Shown: piece by piece, positions 1 through 7,796 of the stretch | Numbering within the stretch: the first letter of the stretch is position 1 | How the letters are laid out: each line of letters opens with the position of its first letter | Source of the DNA: Flavobacterium bernardetii | Lineage (GTDB): Bacteria > Bacteroidota > Bacteroidia > Flavobacteriales > Flavobacteriaceae | Reading direction: 5' to 3' | NCBI RefSeq assembly: GCF_011305415.1 | Contig: NZ_JAANOQ010000001.1 | Location: 186,001-250,000 of the forward strand | Length of the DNA stretch: 64,000 nucleotides | Notes under the pieces: generated by a model | Database searches by the model: none | Told to the model about the DNA's origin: nothing | The model's input: only the letters and a program-made list of their open reading frames with translations | Made by a program: the position numbers and the translations under genes

Positions 1-1185
1 AGTTGGTGGTAAAACTAAACCAGCTGCTCCAGCATATACTACAATACTAATTTTGTCTTCTTTGCGTAATTGTTTAGTTAGAATTTTTAGAGATTCAATA
101 ACTAAAGGCAATCTGTTTTCGCCACTCATAGAACCCGAAACATCAATTAAAAACACAAAATTTGAATTGGGTAAATTTCCAGTGGCGATTTCTCTTCCCT
201 GTAAACCAATTTTAACTAATTTATGGTTCGTATTCCAAGGACAATCTCCATATTCTGTTTGTATAGAAAACGGATCATCGTTTTTTGGTTTCGCATACGA
301 ATATTTAAAAAAGTTCATCATTTCTTCAATTCTTACAGCATCTTTTGGAACATCATTTCCGTCGTTGATGAATTTTCTAATGTTGGTATAAGAGGCATTG
401 TCAACATCAATTGAAAAGGTTGAAAGTGGATTGGAAGTTGAATTTTCAAATGGGTTTTCTAGAAACGCATCATACTCATTATTTAAATTATCGAAATCTA
501 ATTCGTTTAAATTTACTCCTTTTCGACCCATTTTATTGAAAAATTTTTCAACAACATTATAATTGTTAACTTCTGTTGTAATTATTATTACACCATTCTT
601 ACCTTTTTGTCCAAAAACTTTTATGGCATCTTCAACATTAATAACTTTGATTGAGTTTATTGTTTTGTTGTCAATTAAATCCAACTCTTTTTTCAAAGCT
701 TTTTCACCGTCGATATAAAATAATGGTTCGTTTTTAGTCTCAAATTCTTCACTACTTAATTTAGTAATTTCATCAGAAAAAGTTGCGCTAATTTCGATTG
801 TTGAATTAGATGTTTTAGTTGCTTTAGCGGGTGCTCTATGTTTGCTGCTTTTTTTGCTACCGCTGTAACCCATTGTCACTACCAAACATTCAATAGCATT
901 ACTAGAAGTTGCTAAAACTACATTAATTACGTTTTCAGTACCAACTGTAATTGCTTTAGTTTCTTTCCCCAAGAAAGAAAATTCTAGAACATCACCTTGA
1001 TTGGCTTTTAAACTGTATTTTCCTTTTTCATCGGTTTGTGTGCCTTGTTGCGTTCCAGCAATTGATATTATAGCACCTGGTAATGGCACTCCTTCAGAAG
1101 TCACCGTTCCAGTGATTGTTTTCTGTTGTGAAAAAACGGTATTTACTACTAATAGTACGAAGATTAAAATTTTTAGTTTTGTCAT
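1..1185 (-). CDS. von Willebrand factor A domain protein with carboxypeptidase-like N-terminus (C-terminus outside window)
   Basis: The reading frame is open from an ATG at 1185 to base 1, giving 395 codons with the C-terminus missing. It starts with a signal peptide (MTKLKILIFVLLVVN...) and a CarboxypepD_reg-like beta domain (about residues 22-85). A short TonB-plug-like segment follows, ending in FGQKGKNGVIIITT near 575-620. The YfbK-type domain comes next (TFSIDVDNASY, VRIEEMMNFF), then the start of a VWA domain with the MIDAS motif DVSGSMS and the conserved VVYAGAAGLVLPPT at the window edge. VWA domains bind a metal and usually a protein ligand, so this is probably an exported or outer-membrane-associated binding protein. 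It lies 30 bp downstream of the anti-sigma-like gene on the same strand and probably belongs to the sigma operon. Family assignment is firm; the exact role is unknown. Confidence 0.88.
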   Translation of the reverse strand, partial: MTKLKILIFVLLVVNTVFSQQKTITGTVTSEGVPLPGAIISIAGTQQGTQTDEKGKYSLKANQGDVLEFSFLGKETKAITVGTENVINVVLATSSNAIECLVVTMGYSGSKKSSKHRAPAKATKTSNSTIEISATFSDEITKLSSEEFETKNEPLFYIDGEKALKKELDLIDNKTINSIKVINVEDAIKVFGQKGKNGVIIITTEVNNYNVVEKFFNKMGRKGVNLNELDFDNLNNEYDAFLENPFENSTSNPLSTFSIDVDNASYTNIRKFINDGNDVPKDAVRIEEMMNFFKYSYAKPKNDDPFSIQTEYGDCPWNTNHKLVKIGLQGREIATGNLPNSNFVFLIDVSGSMSGENRLPLVIESLKILTKQLRKEDKISIVVYAGAAGLVLPPT

Positions 1186-1215
1186 AAGGTTTTGTTTTTT
1201 TGAATTTGACTATTT

Positions 1216-2211
1216 TTATTTTTCCGCCGGTTTCCCGTCTTTTGTGGTGATGATTACAATTCCGTTTTTACCTTTTTTGCCATAAATTTTAGTAGCATCA
1301 GCAGGTTTTAAAATGTTAGTTGAAGTTATTCTTTGTTTATCTAAAGGCGCATAAGGACTCGTTGGGTTTTTCCCAAATAACGATTCTTCCGAATATTCTA
1401 TTCCGTTAATTATATACAATGGATTTGGTAAATAAGTGAATTCCTCAACATCTTCATCATTTATTTTGTTTAATTCTTTTTTCGCATTGTAGCTTTTGTC
1501 CATAGCCACGCCATCAATTACCACTAAATCTTTATTTTGTTGAACAGGAGCTACTTCTGCCGTTTTAGATTTAGCGGGCTTATATTTAGATTTTACTTCT
1601 TTAGCAGTTGCATCATATTTTTTGTTTGGAGCCAAATAACCATTATTTGAACTCGAAGAGTTAAGTGCACTATTTCTATAGCTAACTTCGTTTTCTGTAG
1701 TGCTATTTTTATTCAATTCGTTTGAAATTATTCCTTTTTCTTCCAAAGTAGAATTGTCTTCTCTCATTTCCATTTTTGCGGCAGCATCATCAATTACTTC
1801 TGATGATGTAAGTACTTCTGGATAAAAACTACTTTCTGCAGAGGCTACTCCAGAATTATAATTTGGATTTATCGCTTTTTTCGGATCGTTATTGTCAACC
1901 ACAACTTCTTTTGCTTCATCAATAATTTTCTTCACAGAATCATTAGAAACAATAACTGGATTTGTAGTGTTATTGATGACTTTGCCTTTGATTGTTTCAT
2001 CATTGGAAACAAATTGGTAAATGATAGAAAAACTTAATAAAACCGTTGCCGCAATAGCTAGTTTTTGCCAAGTGTTTTTCTTCTGAACCACAATAGTGTT
2101 GTCCAGTTTCTCTTCCACACGATTCCAAACCTTATCCATTCCAGGAAAGTCTTTTTCGCCATTGTGGGAAGCGTTTTTTATTTTGCAATATATTTTTTCT
2201 TCTGAGTTCAT
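1216..2211 (-). CDS. Putative anti-sigma factor with one membrane segment and a C-terminal TonB-plug-like tail
   Basis: This 331-residue protein has a short cytoplasmic N-terminus, one hydrophobic segment at about 48-68 (TWQKLAIAATVLLSFSIIYQ) and a long polar, low-complexity periplasmic region. The last ~65 residues resemble a shortened SusC/RagA plug: PLYIINGIEY, then TSTNILKPADATKIYG and KGKNGIVIITT. It directly follows the ECF sigma gene (79-bp gap), which is the usual place for a membrane-bound anti-sigma factor. No classical zinc-binding anti-sigma motif (HxxxCxxC) is visible. The anti-sigma role is inferred from context and topology. The periplasmic tail could receive a signal from an outer membrane protein. 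Confidence 0.7.
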   Translation of the reverse strand: MNSEEKIYCKIKNASHNGEKDFPGMDKVWNRVEEKLDNTIVVQKKNTWQKLAIAATVLLSFSIIYQFVSNDETIKGKVINNTTNPVIVSNDSVKKIIDEAKEVVVDNNDPKKAINPNYNSGVASAESSFYPEVLTSSEVIDDAAAKMEMREDNSTLEEKGIISNELNKNSTTENEVSYRNSALNSSSSNNGYLAPNKKYDATAKEVKSKYKPAKSKTAEVAPVQQNKDLVVIDGVAMDKSYNAKKELNKINDEDVEEFTYLPNPLYIINGIEYSEESLFGKNPTSPYAPLDKQRITSTNILKPADATKIYGKKGKNGIVIITTKDGKPAEK

Positions 2212-2238
2212 TTTTTGTTTTTTAATTTATTATAATTT

Positions 2239-2260
2239 GACTTCGAGAACCTCAGTCACC
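2239..2260. repeat. Copy 1 of an interspersed repeat (half of an inverted repeat)
   Basis: The string CTTCGAGAACCTCAGTCACC lies between the sigma and anti-sigma genes and recurs exactly at 45209-45228. There it forms the left arm of a hairpin. Here only the one arm is present. It looks like a dispersed intergenic repeat rather than an operon-specific site. Confidence 0.6.
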
Positions 2261-2290
2261 TTATCACTCCATCTCCAAATCGCCTTTTCT

Positions 2291-2827
2291 TTAATTTACT
2301 TTTTGATAATAAAACGTATTTACCAAATCTTTTAATTTTGTTTTTGCCACATTGAGTTGCGATTTTGAGGTGCCTTCCGAAATTTGAAGCTTCTCAGCAA
2401 TATCTTTGTGTGAAAAACCTTCTATTACAAACAGACTGAAAACCGTTTTGCAACCATCGGGCAAATAATTGAGCAAGTTGAGTAAATCTTCTTCCTCTAA
2501 TTCACACATTTCATCTGTTAACGGCTGGTCTTTTAAACTCACATCTTCCAAATACAAATTAAAATTGACATTCTTTTTCAATTGCATCAAACACTGATTC
2601 ACCGCAATTTTTTTCGCCCAACCTTCAAAAGCTAATTCTTCTTTCAATTGGTCAATTTTGGTAAAAATGATGTAAAACGCATCGGCCATAGCTTCTTCAA
2701 TTTCTTCTTCTTTTTTCAAATAACGTGAACACGTATAGTACAATTTGCGTGCGAGCAATTCGTACACTTGCCGTTGGGCATCGCGTTGCTGTTTTTTGCA
2801 GGCTTGTATGAGTTGTATGTCAATCAT
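2291..2827 (-). CDS. ECF-type RNA polymerase sigma factor (sigma-70 family)
   Basis: At 178 residues it has the usual ECF length. Region 2 spans about residues 10-80 (YYTCSRYLKKEEEIEEAMAD, then AFYIIFTKIDQL and FEGWAKKIAVNQCL). Region 4 spans about 115-170, with the helix-turn-helix FSHKDIAEKLQISEGTSKSQ. It would direct RNA polymerase to a small regulon, probably held in check by the membrane protein encoded downstream. The gene is first in a three-gene minus-strand unit (sigma, anti-sigma-like, VWA protein). Its leader carries GTTTCAR-type heptamer repeats and an AATTCAAA run. The regulon and signal cannot be read from the sequence. Confidence 0.9.
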   Translation of the reverse strand: MIDIQLIQACKKQQRDAQRQVYELLARKLYYTCSRYLKKEEEIEEAMADAFYIIFTKIDQLKEELAFEGWAKKIAVNQCLMQLKKNVNFNLYLEDVSLKDQPLTDEMCELEEEDLLNLLNYLPDGCKTVFSLFVIEGFSHKDIAEKLQISEGTSKSQLNVAKTKLKDLVNTFYYQKVN

Positions 2828-2833
2828 TTATTT

Positions 2834-2909
2834 TGTTTCAGGTTTTAAATTTTTGGTTTCAAGTTTCAGGTTTCAAGTTTCGAAATTCAAAATTCAAAAT
2901 TCAAAATTC
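2834..2909. repeat. Degenerate heptamer tandem repeats (GTTTCAR) followed by AATTCAAA repeats
   Basis: Just upstream of the sigma factor start there are several 7-bp units (GTTTCAG, GTTTCAA) with one interruption, followed by about three 8-bp AATTCAAA units. The same GTTTCAG unit is reiterated upstream of the thiamine pyrophosphokinase gene at 7618-7659. The tract is AT-rich and could vary in copy number. Confidence 0.7.
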
Positions 2910-3039
2910 GTTGTTCAATGTTTGTTTCTTATATAGATGACTTTTTTTACCAAAAGGTTGGGACGACTTTAAATTATTTTAAAAAAAAAATCGCAAGTGG
3001 TGAAACTTACGATTATAAAAATACAATTTTATTTAAAAT

Positions 3040-3624
3040 TTATTCTTTAAATACCATATCAATACACATTACAGCGGCAATCATCAATTGACGTAATGAA
3101 TTATCTTGTGGAACATCTGAAATATTAATGACATAATTATCAGCACTTGTAAAAAATTCTTTTCCTAAACCAGCCCATTTTTTAGAAACATTGGCTAATT
3201 CTTTGTTGTCTTTACTGAATTTAAAATCCCATCCGGTCCATTTACCTTGAAGTGTACATAAATTTTTATCCTGTTGGTCGTGGATTTCAAATCTTCCACC
3301 AAAAGAAAAGAATTGTTGCTTAAACACACCAATTTTTCTTCCTCCACCATCAAAAACATCAATATCTGAACGAAAAATAGTTACGCCTCTTTTAATTTGA
3401 ATAACCAATTCTCCAGTTGCAGTTCTAATTTCAATATCAAATGGTGTCATTCTTTTGTAATCTGTAAAACGGAAAAGTTTGGTAAAGAAGCCTAAGTTAG
3501 GTTCTCTACAAGTTAAAACTAATTCGTTATTTTCTGGATTAAAAATGTCGAAATTATTGGAAGCTTTAAACATGCCGACTTGTTCTTTGACAAGAAAAAT
3601 GTTTTGATTGAAAATTGGATGCAT
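3040..3624 (-). CDS. Scramblase/LURP-one-like family protein
   Basis: The 194-residue protein begins MHPIFNQNIFLVKEQVGMFK and is rich in predicted beta strands. It has repeated patterns such as YDI-like FDIFNPENNELVL, IEIRTATGELVIQIKRG and IDVFDGGGRKIGVF, which resemble the beta-barrel of phospholipid scramblase and LURP-one-related proteins. There is no signal peptide. The C-terminal hydrophobic helix (LRQLMIAAVMCIDMVF) is typical of the family. It is immediately downstream of the 273-residue protein gene on the same strand (2-bp gap), so the two are probably co-transcribed. Bacterial members have no established activity. Confidence 0.7.
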   Translation of the reverse strand: MHPIFNQNIFLVKEQVGMFKASNNFDIFNPENNELVLTCREPNLGFFTKLFRFTDYKRMTPFDIEIRTATGELVIQIKRGVTIFRSDIDVFDGGGRKIGVFKQQFFSFGGRFEIHDQQDKNLCTLQGKWTGWDFKFSKDNKELANVSKKWAGLGKEFFTSADNYVINISDVPQDNSLRQLMIAAVMCIDMVFKE

Positions 3625-3626
3625 TC

Positions 3627-4448
3627 TTATTTTTTAATAGTTAATTTATAAATTTTTGATTCTAATACTTCGGTATCAGTATCTTCGCAAAGTAAGAATT
3701 TTATTTCATTATCATCGTTTTCATATAAAGTAATTCCTTCAAATTTATGAGAAATGGAAATGATTTGTGTTTCAATAACTTCGAAAGTTTCCGCATTCAT
3801 TTTTCCGATAATCGAACCTAAAACTTCGCCGTCTTCATATGTCGAAACTGTATCTTCTGCAGAAGCTAAGAAATAAATAAAATTATCGACTAAAATCGCA
3901 TCGGTAAAAGTAGTTTCAATTTTTGAAATTTCTGGAAGTTTTACGGCAACAAAACCTTGTGGTTGTTCAGGGTTATCTGGTACAATGAAAATTCCGTTTT
4001 TGTTATTTGCTCCATTTCCTCTTTGAAAAAGCAACATAGTTTTATTAATGCAAATGGCACCTTCAATATTTAATTCATCTTCTTTTAAAGTAGCTAAATT
4101 TCTTAAATGTTGGTATAATTGAGACAAATCGTTTTTATGTAATCCATCATTTTCTAAATTTAAAGAAAACATCGTGTTGCGTTGCGAAGTCGAACCTGAA
4201 CCAAAAATAAAAATTTGATTGCCATAACTTGTCATCGCTTCTAAATCTAATTTGTCTTTCTTGGCAATGTTTTCTTGCGGATTCTCCACTAATGGAAATT
4301 TCAAAACCACATCTTTATCAATGACATATTGATATAAAAATGTACTGTTGTCTGAAATAATAAAAAGTACATCTTGATAATAAATTAAACCTGAAGCGGA
4401 ACCAATTCCTTTAATGTGACAGAATTCTGTTAATTGAAAATTTTGCAT
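3627..4448 (-). CDS. Predicted beta-propeller-like protein of unknown function
   Basis: This protein has 273 residues and no signal peptide. It contains repeated short beta-rich segments such as IKGIGSASGLIYYQDVLFII, MTSYGNQIFIFGSGS and FEGITLYENDDNEIKFLLC. The pattern recalls seven-bladed propellers of the phytase-like/SdiA-regulated type, and it matches a conserved Bacteroidetes family (I believe DUF6929). It forms a two-gene unit with the scramblase-like protein. No catalytic residues are recognisable, and the function is unknown. Confidence 0.6.
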   Translation of the reverse strand: MQNFQLTEFCHIKGIGSASGLIYYQDVLFIISDNSTFLYQYVIDKDVVLKFPLVENPQENIAKKDKLDLEAMTSYGNQIFIFGSGSTSQRNTMFSLNLENDGLHKNDLSQLYQHLRNLATLKEDELNIEGAICINKTMLLFQRGNGANNKNGIFIVPDNPEQPQGFVAVKLPEISKIETTFTDAILVDNFIYFLASAEDTVSTYEDGEVLGSIIGKMNAETFEVIETQIISISHKFEGITLYENDDNEIKFLLCEDTDTEVLESKIYKLTIKK

Positions 4449-4470
4449 ATATTTATGTTTTGAAAACGAA

Positions 4471-4594
4471 AGCCTAGCCCTGATAGTAGCGGCATCCTTT
4501 TTATTTTAAGTTGCTTGAATTGTCACACTGAGCGGTGTCGAAGTGGCGAAGGTAACTTAAAATAAAAAGATATAGCGGATAGCAGGATATAGCT
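4471..4594. repeat. Intergenic palindromic (REP-like) element with a perfect 16-bp inverted repeat
   Basis: The arms CTTTTTATTTTAAGTT (4497-4512) and AACTTAAAATAAAAAG (4554-4569) are perfect reverse complements. They enclose a GC-richer block containing CACACTGAGCGGTGTCGAAG. Conserved-looking flanks, AGCCCTGATAGTAGCGGCATCC (4477-4498 region) and ATAGCGGATAGCAGGATATAGC, lie on either side. From memory this flank pair recurs in flavobacterial genomes. It sits between divergently transcribed genes, so it is unlikely to be only a terminator. Confidence 0.75.
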
Positions 4595-4615
4595 TCAAAT
4601 TATTGGTATAAAAAT

Positions 4616-5485
4616 ATGGAAAATTTTAATTTAGAAGATTATAAAGTTACAAAACCTATACAATTATCGGATTATAAAACAGAATTGGATAGTTTTTGGG
4701 ATGATGATAAAAAAGAAAAAGAGTTAGACCAACTTCGTAACAAGTTAAGCGAATGGCAAGATATTATGTATGCGCATAATAGATATGGTGTTTTAGTTGG
4801 TTTACAAGGCATGGACACGAGTGGAAAAGACAGCTTGATTCGGGAAGTTTTTAAGGAATTTAATCCGCGTGGCGTAGTGGTGCATAGTTTTAAAACTCCA
4901 AATAGTACGGAATTGGAGCATGATTATTTATGGCGTCATTATTTAGCACTTCCAGAAAAAGGAAAGTTTGCGGTTTTTAATAGAACACATTATGAGAATT
5001 TATTAGTCACTCGCGTGCATCCAGAATATATTTTAAATGAAAATATTCCCGGAATTGAAAAAGTGGAAGACATCCAACCTGAATTTTGGGAAAACCGTTT
5101 CGAACAAATCAATAATTTTGAAAAACACATTTCTCAAAATGGAACCATTGTGATGAAATTTTTCTTTTATATGAGTAAAGACGAACAAAAGAAACGCTTA
5201 TTAAAACGTTTGGAAGACGAAGATCATCAATGGAAATTTTCTTCTGGCGATTTAAAAGAAAGAGGATTTTGGGATGATTACATGAAACATTACGAAGAAA
5301 TTTTAAACAAGTGTTCAAAAGAAAACGCACCTTGGTACATTATTCCAGCGGATGATAAAGATATGGCGCGTTATTTAGTAGCGAAAATTATGTGGGAAGA
5401 ATTACAGCAATATCCAGTCAATGAACCTGTTTTGTCAGAAAAAGATAAAGCGAATTTTGCGATGTATAAAGAGCAATTGAAATAA
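4616..5485 (+). CDS. ppk2: Polyphosphate kinase 2 family (polyphosphate:nucleotide phosphotransferase)
   Basis: PPK2 enzymes move phosphate between polyphosphate and nucleotides in the cytoplasm. The 289-residue length fits a single-domain class I/III PPK2. The Walker A motif is GLQGMDTSGKDS (residues 62-73). The family signature FNRTHYENLLVTRVHPEY lies at 121-138, and the lid region (KRLLKRLEDEDHQWKFS, then ERGFWDDYMKHYEEIL) carries the expected basic residues. The ATG at 4616 follows the palindromic element with no obvious ribosome site. It stands alone between a divergent gene upstream and a convergent gene downstream. Whether it prefers NDP or NMP cannot be decided by eye. Confidence 0.93.
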   Translation: MENFNLEDYKVTKPIQLSDYKTELDSFWDDDKKEKELDQLRNKLSEWQDIMYAHNRYGVLVGLQGMDTSGKDSLIREVFKEFNPRGVVVHSFKTPNSTELEHDYLWRHYLALPEKGKFAVFNRTHYENLLVTRVHPEYILNENIPGIEKVEDIQPEFWENRFEQINNFEKHISQNGTIVMKFFFYMSKDEQKKRLLKRLEDEDHQWKFSSGDLKERGFWDDYMKHYEEILNKCSKENAPWYIIPADDKDMARYLVAKIMWEELQQYPVNEPVLSEKDKANFAMYKEQLK

Positions 5486-5516
5486 TTTTGAATTAATCAA
5501 CTAATGTTTTAAAAAA

Positions 5517-5654
5517 AAACGATGTTGTCTAAAAGGTCTGAAAACCTGTCATTCTGAATTTATTTCAGAATCTCAAAAAAATGGTTATCAATAATATTTA
5601 GAATCTGAAGCAGTTCAGATTGACAAAATAATTATTTTTTAGACAACATCGTTT
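5517..5654. repeat. 138-bp nested inverted repeat between convergent genes
   Basis: The outer arms AAACGATGTTGTCTAAAA (5517-5534) and TTTTAGACAACATCGTTT (5637-5654) are perfect reverse complements. Inside, TGTCATTCTGAA and TTCAGATTGACA form a second pair with one mismatch. The whole segment can fold into one long hairpin. It lies between the convergent ppk2 and T9SS genes, so it could stop transcription from both sides. Its size and nested structure also fit a small non-autonomous mobile repeat. Confidence 0.8.
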
Positions 5655-5658
5655 CTTT

Positions 5659-6906
5659 TTACTCTTTTATAAATTGTTTAGTATAAACTGAATTTTCGGT
5701 TTTAATTTTTAAGAAGTACGCTCCATTTTGTAATTGCGAAACATTTATTTGAAAAACGTTTCCTAATTCTTTTTGTACAATTTGTCCTAATTGATTGTAA
5801 ATTTCGATGGTTTGAATTTCATATTGATTGGTGTTTGAAATATTTAAAATATCAGAACTAGGAACAGGATAGATATTAAATATATTTGAATTTTCAAAAG
5901 ATGTGTTGTCAAGAAATGAACAGTTAGAATTTACTTGCACTTGGTTTTGTAAACCTAATTGATTAATTTGATTTTGAATATATTGTTTTTCGCCCTCATC
6001 TACACAAAAAAAGTTTAGGTTTGGACAGTTTTGTATTCTTACAAAAACATTTTCACTACAAACTGTTTCTCCCATTACTTGCCAGCAATTGATAAAAAAA
6101 TTATGCTCATTTTTAGCATAAATTGTTTGTAAATTAGTACAGTTAATAAATTCTATGGCAGTACTATTATATTCTGAATTTCCACCAACAGGATCTTTAT
6201 ATTCGGTTAAGTCTAAATAGCTACTTGATATATTTTCAATATTTATTAAATTTAAAGCATGTCCAGTAGATATTAATTCCGTTAAAGGGTTGTTATTTAG
6301 GTAAATAGCTGAATATCCACTATAAAAATTTAAACCAGTAATATCAATTTCATTTATTAAATTACTTTGAAGATATAATCCCTGACTTATATAAATATTT
6401 CCCGATATATTAAAAGATGTAATTTGATTATGATTAAAACTAAAACCACCACCGCCAGCTGTAACATTGTTTAATGTTACGGTTTGTAGATTGTTATAAC
6501 TAAAATCACACTCGCTAAACATTGTTCCTGAAATTGACAAATTTATTATTTGATTATGAGTAGCAATTACATAAACATTATTTGGTATTGTATAGTTGAA
6601 ATGATTTAAATTATTATAACTACAATCTAAGAAACCTAAATTAGTAAAACTTTCAACTCCTGTTAAATCCGAAATATTACTGTTTGAAATTGTTAAATTA
6701 TAAACAGTTAATGCTTCACTAACTTCAATTTCACTATTGTTATTTGTATCAATTTTTAAATTATTTTCACTGTCATCTTGAGCAATAATATTTGTAACAT
6801 CTGCTTGTAACAATTTTGCTTTAAAATTTGCGTCAGGAATATTGATGATTTGTGAAAATGAAAATGTACTGAAAGTCAGAAGTATAAATAAGTAGAATAT
6901 TTTCAT
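5659..6906 (-). CDS. Secreted leucine-rich repeat protein with T9SS type A sorting domain
   Basis: A signal peptide (MKIFYLFILLTFSTFSFSQ) is followed by the common IINIPDANFKAKLL start and SEIEVSEALTVYNL, then irregular leucine-rich repeats built around LxxLxLxxN/xLxSLDCSxN-like units (about residues 60-300). The last ~75 residues are a type A sorting domain (FNIYPVPSSDILNIS, then IEIYNQLGQIV and LQNGAYFLKIKTE). It should cross the outer membrane through the type IX system and be anchored at the surface or released. The 415-residue size is normal for such proteins. The binding target is unknown. Confidence 0.9.
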   Translation of the reverse strand: MKIFYLFILLTFSTFSFSQIINIPDANFKAKLLQADVTNIIAQDDSENNLKIDTNNNSEIEVSEALTVYNLTISNSNISDLTGVESFTNLGFLDCSYNNLNHFNYTIPNNVYVIATHNQIINLSISGTMFSECDFSYNNLQTVTLNNVTAGGGGFSFNHNQITSFNISGNIYISQGLYLQSNLINEIDITGLNFYSGYSAIYLNNNPLTELISTGHALNLINIENISSSYLDLTEYKDPVGGNSEYNSTAIEFINCTNLQTIYAKNEHNFFINCWQVMGETVCSENVFVRIQNCPNLNFFCVDEGEKQYIQNQINQLGLQNQVQVNSNCSFLDNTSFENSNIFNIYPVPSSDILNISNTNQYEIQTIEIYNQLGQIVQKELGNVFQINVSQLQNGAYFLKIKTENSVYTKQFIKE

Positions 6907-6947
6907 AATTTAGATTTTTTTTTAAAAAAATAAAAAAAATCTGATAT

Positions 6948-7610
6948 TTACTCAAAACTTTCAATCAAAAGTAAATTTCCTTTTTCATGAGTAATAGTAA
7001 CGATTCCATCTTCGGAAACATGGTTACTACTTCCAGTTCTATAGCCTAATTCTAAGCTTCCGTTTTGTAGAGGATAAAAAAGATTTTCTGTTGTAATTCC
7101 TTCCACTTTTCCTAAAGGAATCAGCGAAATAATTGCATCTTTTGGATACCATTTTTTGAAGGAATTTGAAAGTAAAAAGACTTTAGAATGGTCATCGAAT
7201 AAAACAATTTTTAAATCATTTCGGTACGATGCTAAAGTGGATAGGTTGTTTAAAGTATGGTCAGCACGTTTACCAGTTGCCCAAACTACATTTACCGCTT
7301 TATGCCCTTTTTCAATCAGAAAGTCAAATGCTTTTTGTAAATCGGTTTTGTTTTGATCTGGCGTATGAACAATTTCAATCGGAAAATGATTTTCTTTGTA
7401 AAATTGGGCGTCAAAATCTCTGTCAAAATCTCCTAATAAAACATCCACTTTTATGCCTAATTCAATCACACGTTCTATGGCAGAATCTAACACAATTACA
7501 TAGGGTGACCATTCTAAAAGTTGGCCTAATAATTCGTTATTGCATTCTAAACCATTCGCAATTATTAAAGCAGGTTCTTGATCGTCGCGAACAATGTGGT
7601 GTGATGACAT
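6948..7610 (-). CDS. Thiamine diphosphokinase (thiamine pyrophosphokinase)
   Basis: The enzyme would transfer pyrophosphate from ATP to thiamine to make TPP. Hallmarks are LLGDFDRD (residues 58-65, the GDxDS-like acidic motif), DQNKTDLQKAF (85-95) and TGKRADHTLNN (112-122). The 220-residue length is typical. It lies about 40 kb from the thi biosynthetic operon and has no TPP riboswitch of its own, so it is probably constitutive or salvage-oriented. Its leader contains six GTTTCAG/GTTTGAA heptamers. Confidence is high from the motif set. Confidence 0.9.
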   Translation of the reverse strand: MSSHHIVRDDQEPALIIANGLECNNELLGQLLEWSPYVIVLDSAIERVIELGIKVDVLLGDFDRDFDAQFYKENHFPIEIVHTPDQNKTDLQKAFDFLIEKGHKAVNVVWATGKRADHTLNNLSTLASYRNDLKIVLFDDHSKVFLLSNSFKKWYPKDAIISLIPLGKVEGITTENLFYPLQNGSLELGYRTGSSNHVSEDGIVTITHEKGNLLLIESFE

Positions 7611-7617
7611 GTTTTTT

Positions 7618-7659
7618 GTTTCAGGTTTCAGGTTTCAGGTTTCAAGTTTGAAGTTTGAA
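7618..7659. repeat. Heptamer tandem repeat (GTTTCAG, six units)
   Basis: Six consecutive 7-bp units lie in register: GTTTCAG x3, GTTTCAA, GTTTGAA x2. They occupy the space just upstream of the thiamine pyrophosphokinase start codon, where the promoter or leader should be. Confidence 0.85.
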
Positions 7660-7723
7660 GTTAGAAAATATTAAATTCAAAGATATTCTTTTTTATTGAT
7701 TTTTGGAATTTGACGAAAAAAAG

Positions 7724-7777
7724 AAACACAGATTTAAGAAATTATAAAAATTACTATAATTTCTTAAATCTGTGTTT
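7724..7777 (-). terminator. Perfect 23-bp inverted repeat downstream of the DUF4249 gene
   Basis: The arms at 7724-7746 and 7755-7777 are perfect reverse complements around an 8-nt loop. The hairpin lies about 20 bp after the DUF4249 stop codon (minus strand). It could end the TonB receptor/DUF4249 transcript before the thiamine pyrophosphokinase gene. A clean U-run is lacking on the minus strand, so it may act by structure alone or be a repeat. Confidence 0.6.
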
Positions 7778-7796
7778 AAAATAAATGTTGATTTTG

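Noticed and set aside
7229-7651. A 140-codon plus-strand ORF opposite the thiamine pyrophosphokinase gene
   Set aside because: It has no recognisable domain, runs into heptamer repeats, and lies opposite a gene with clear catalytic motifs.
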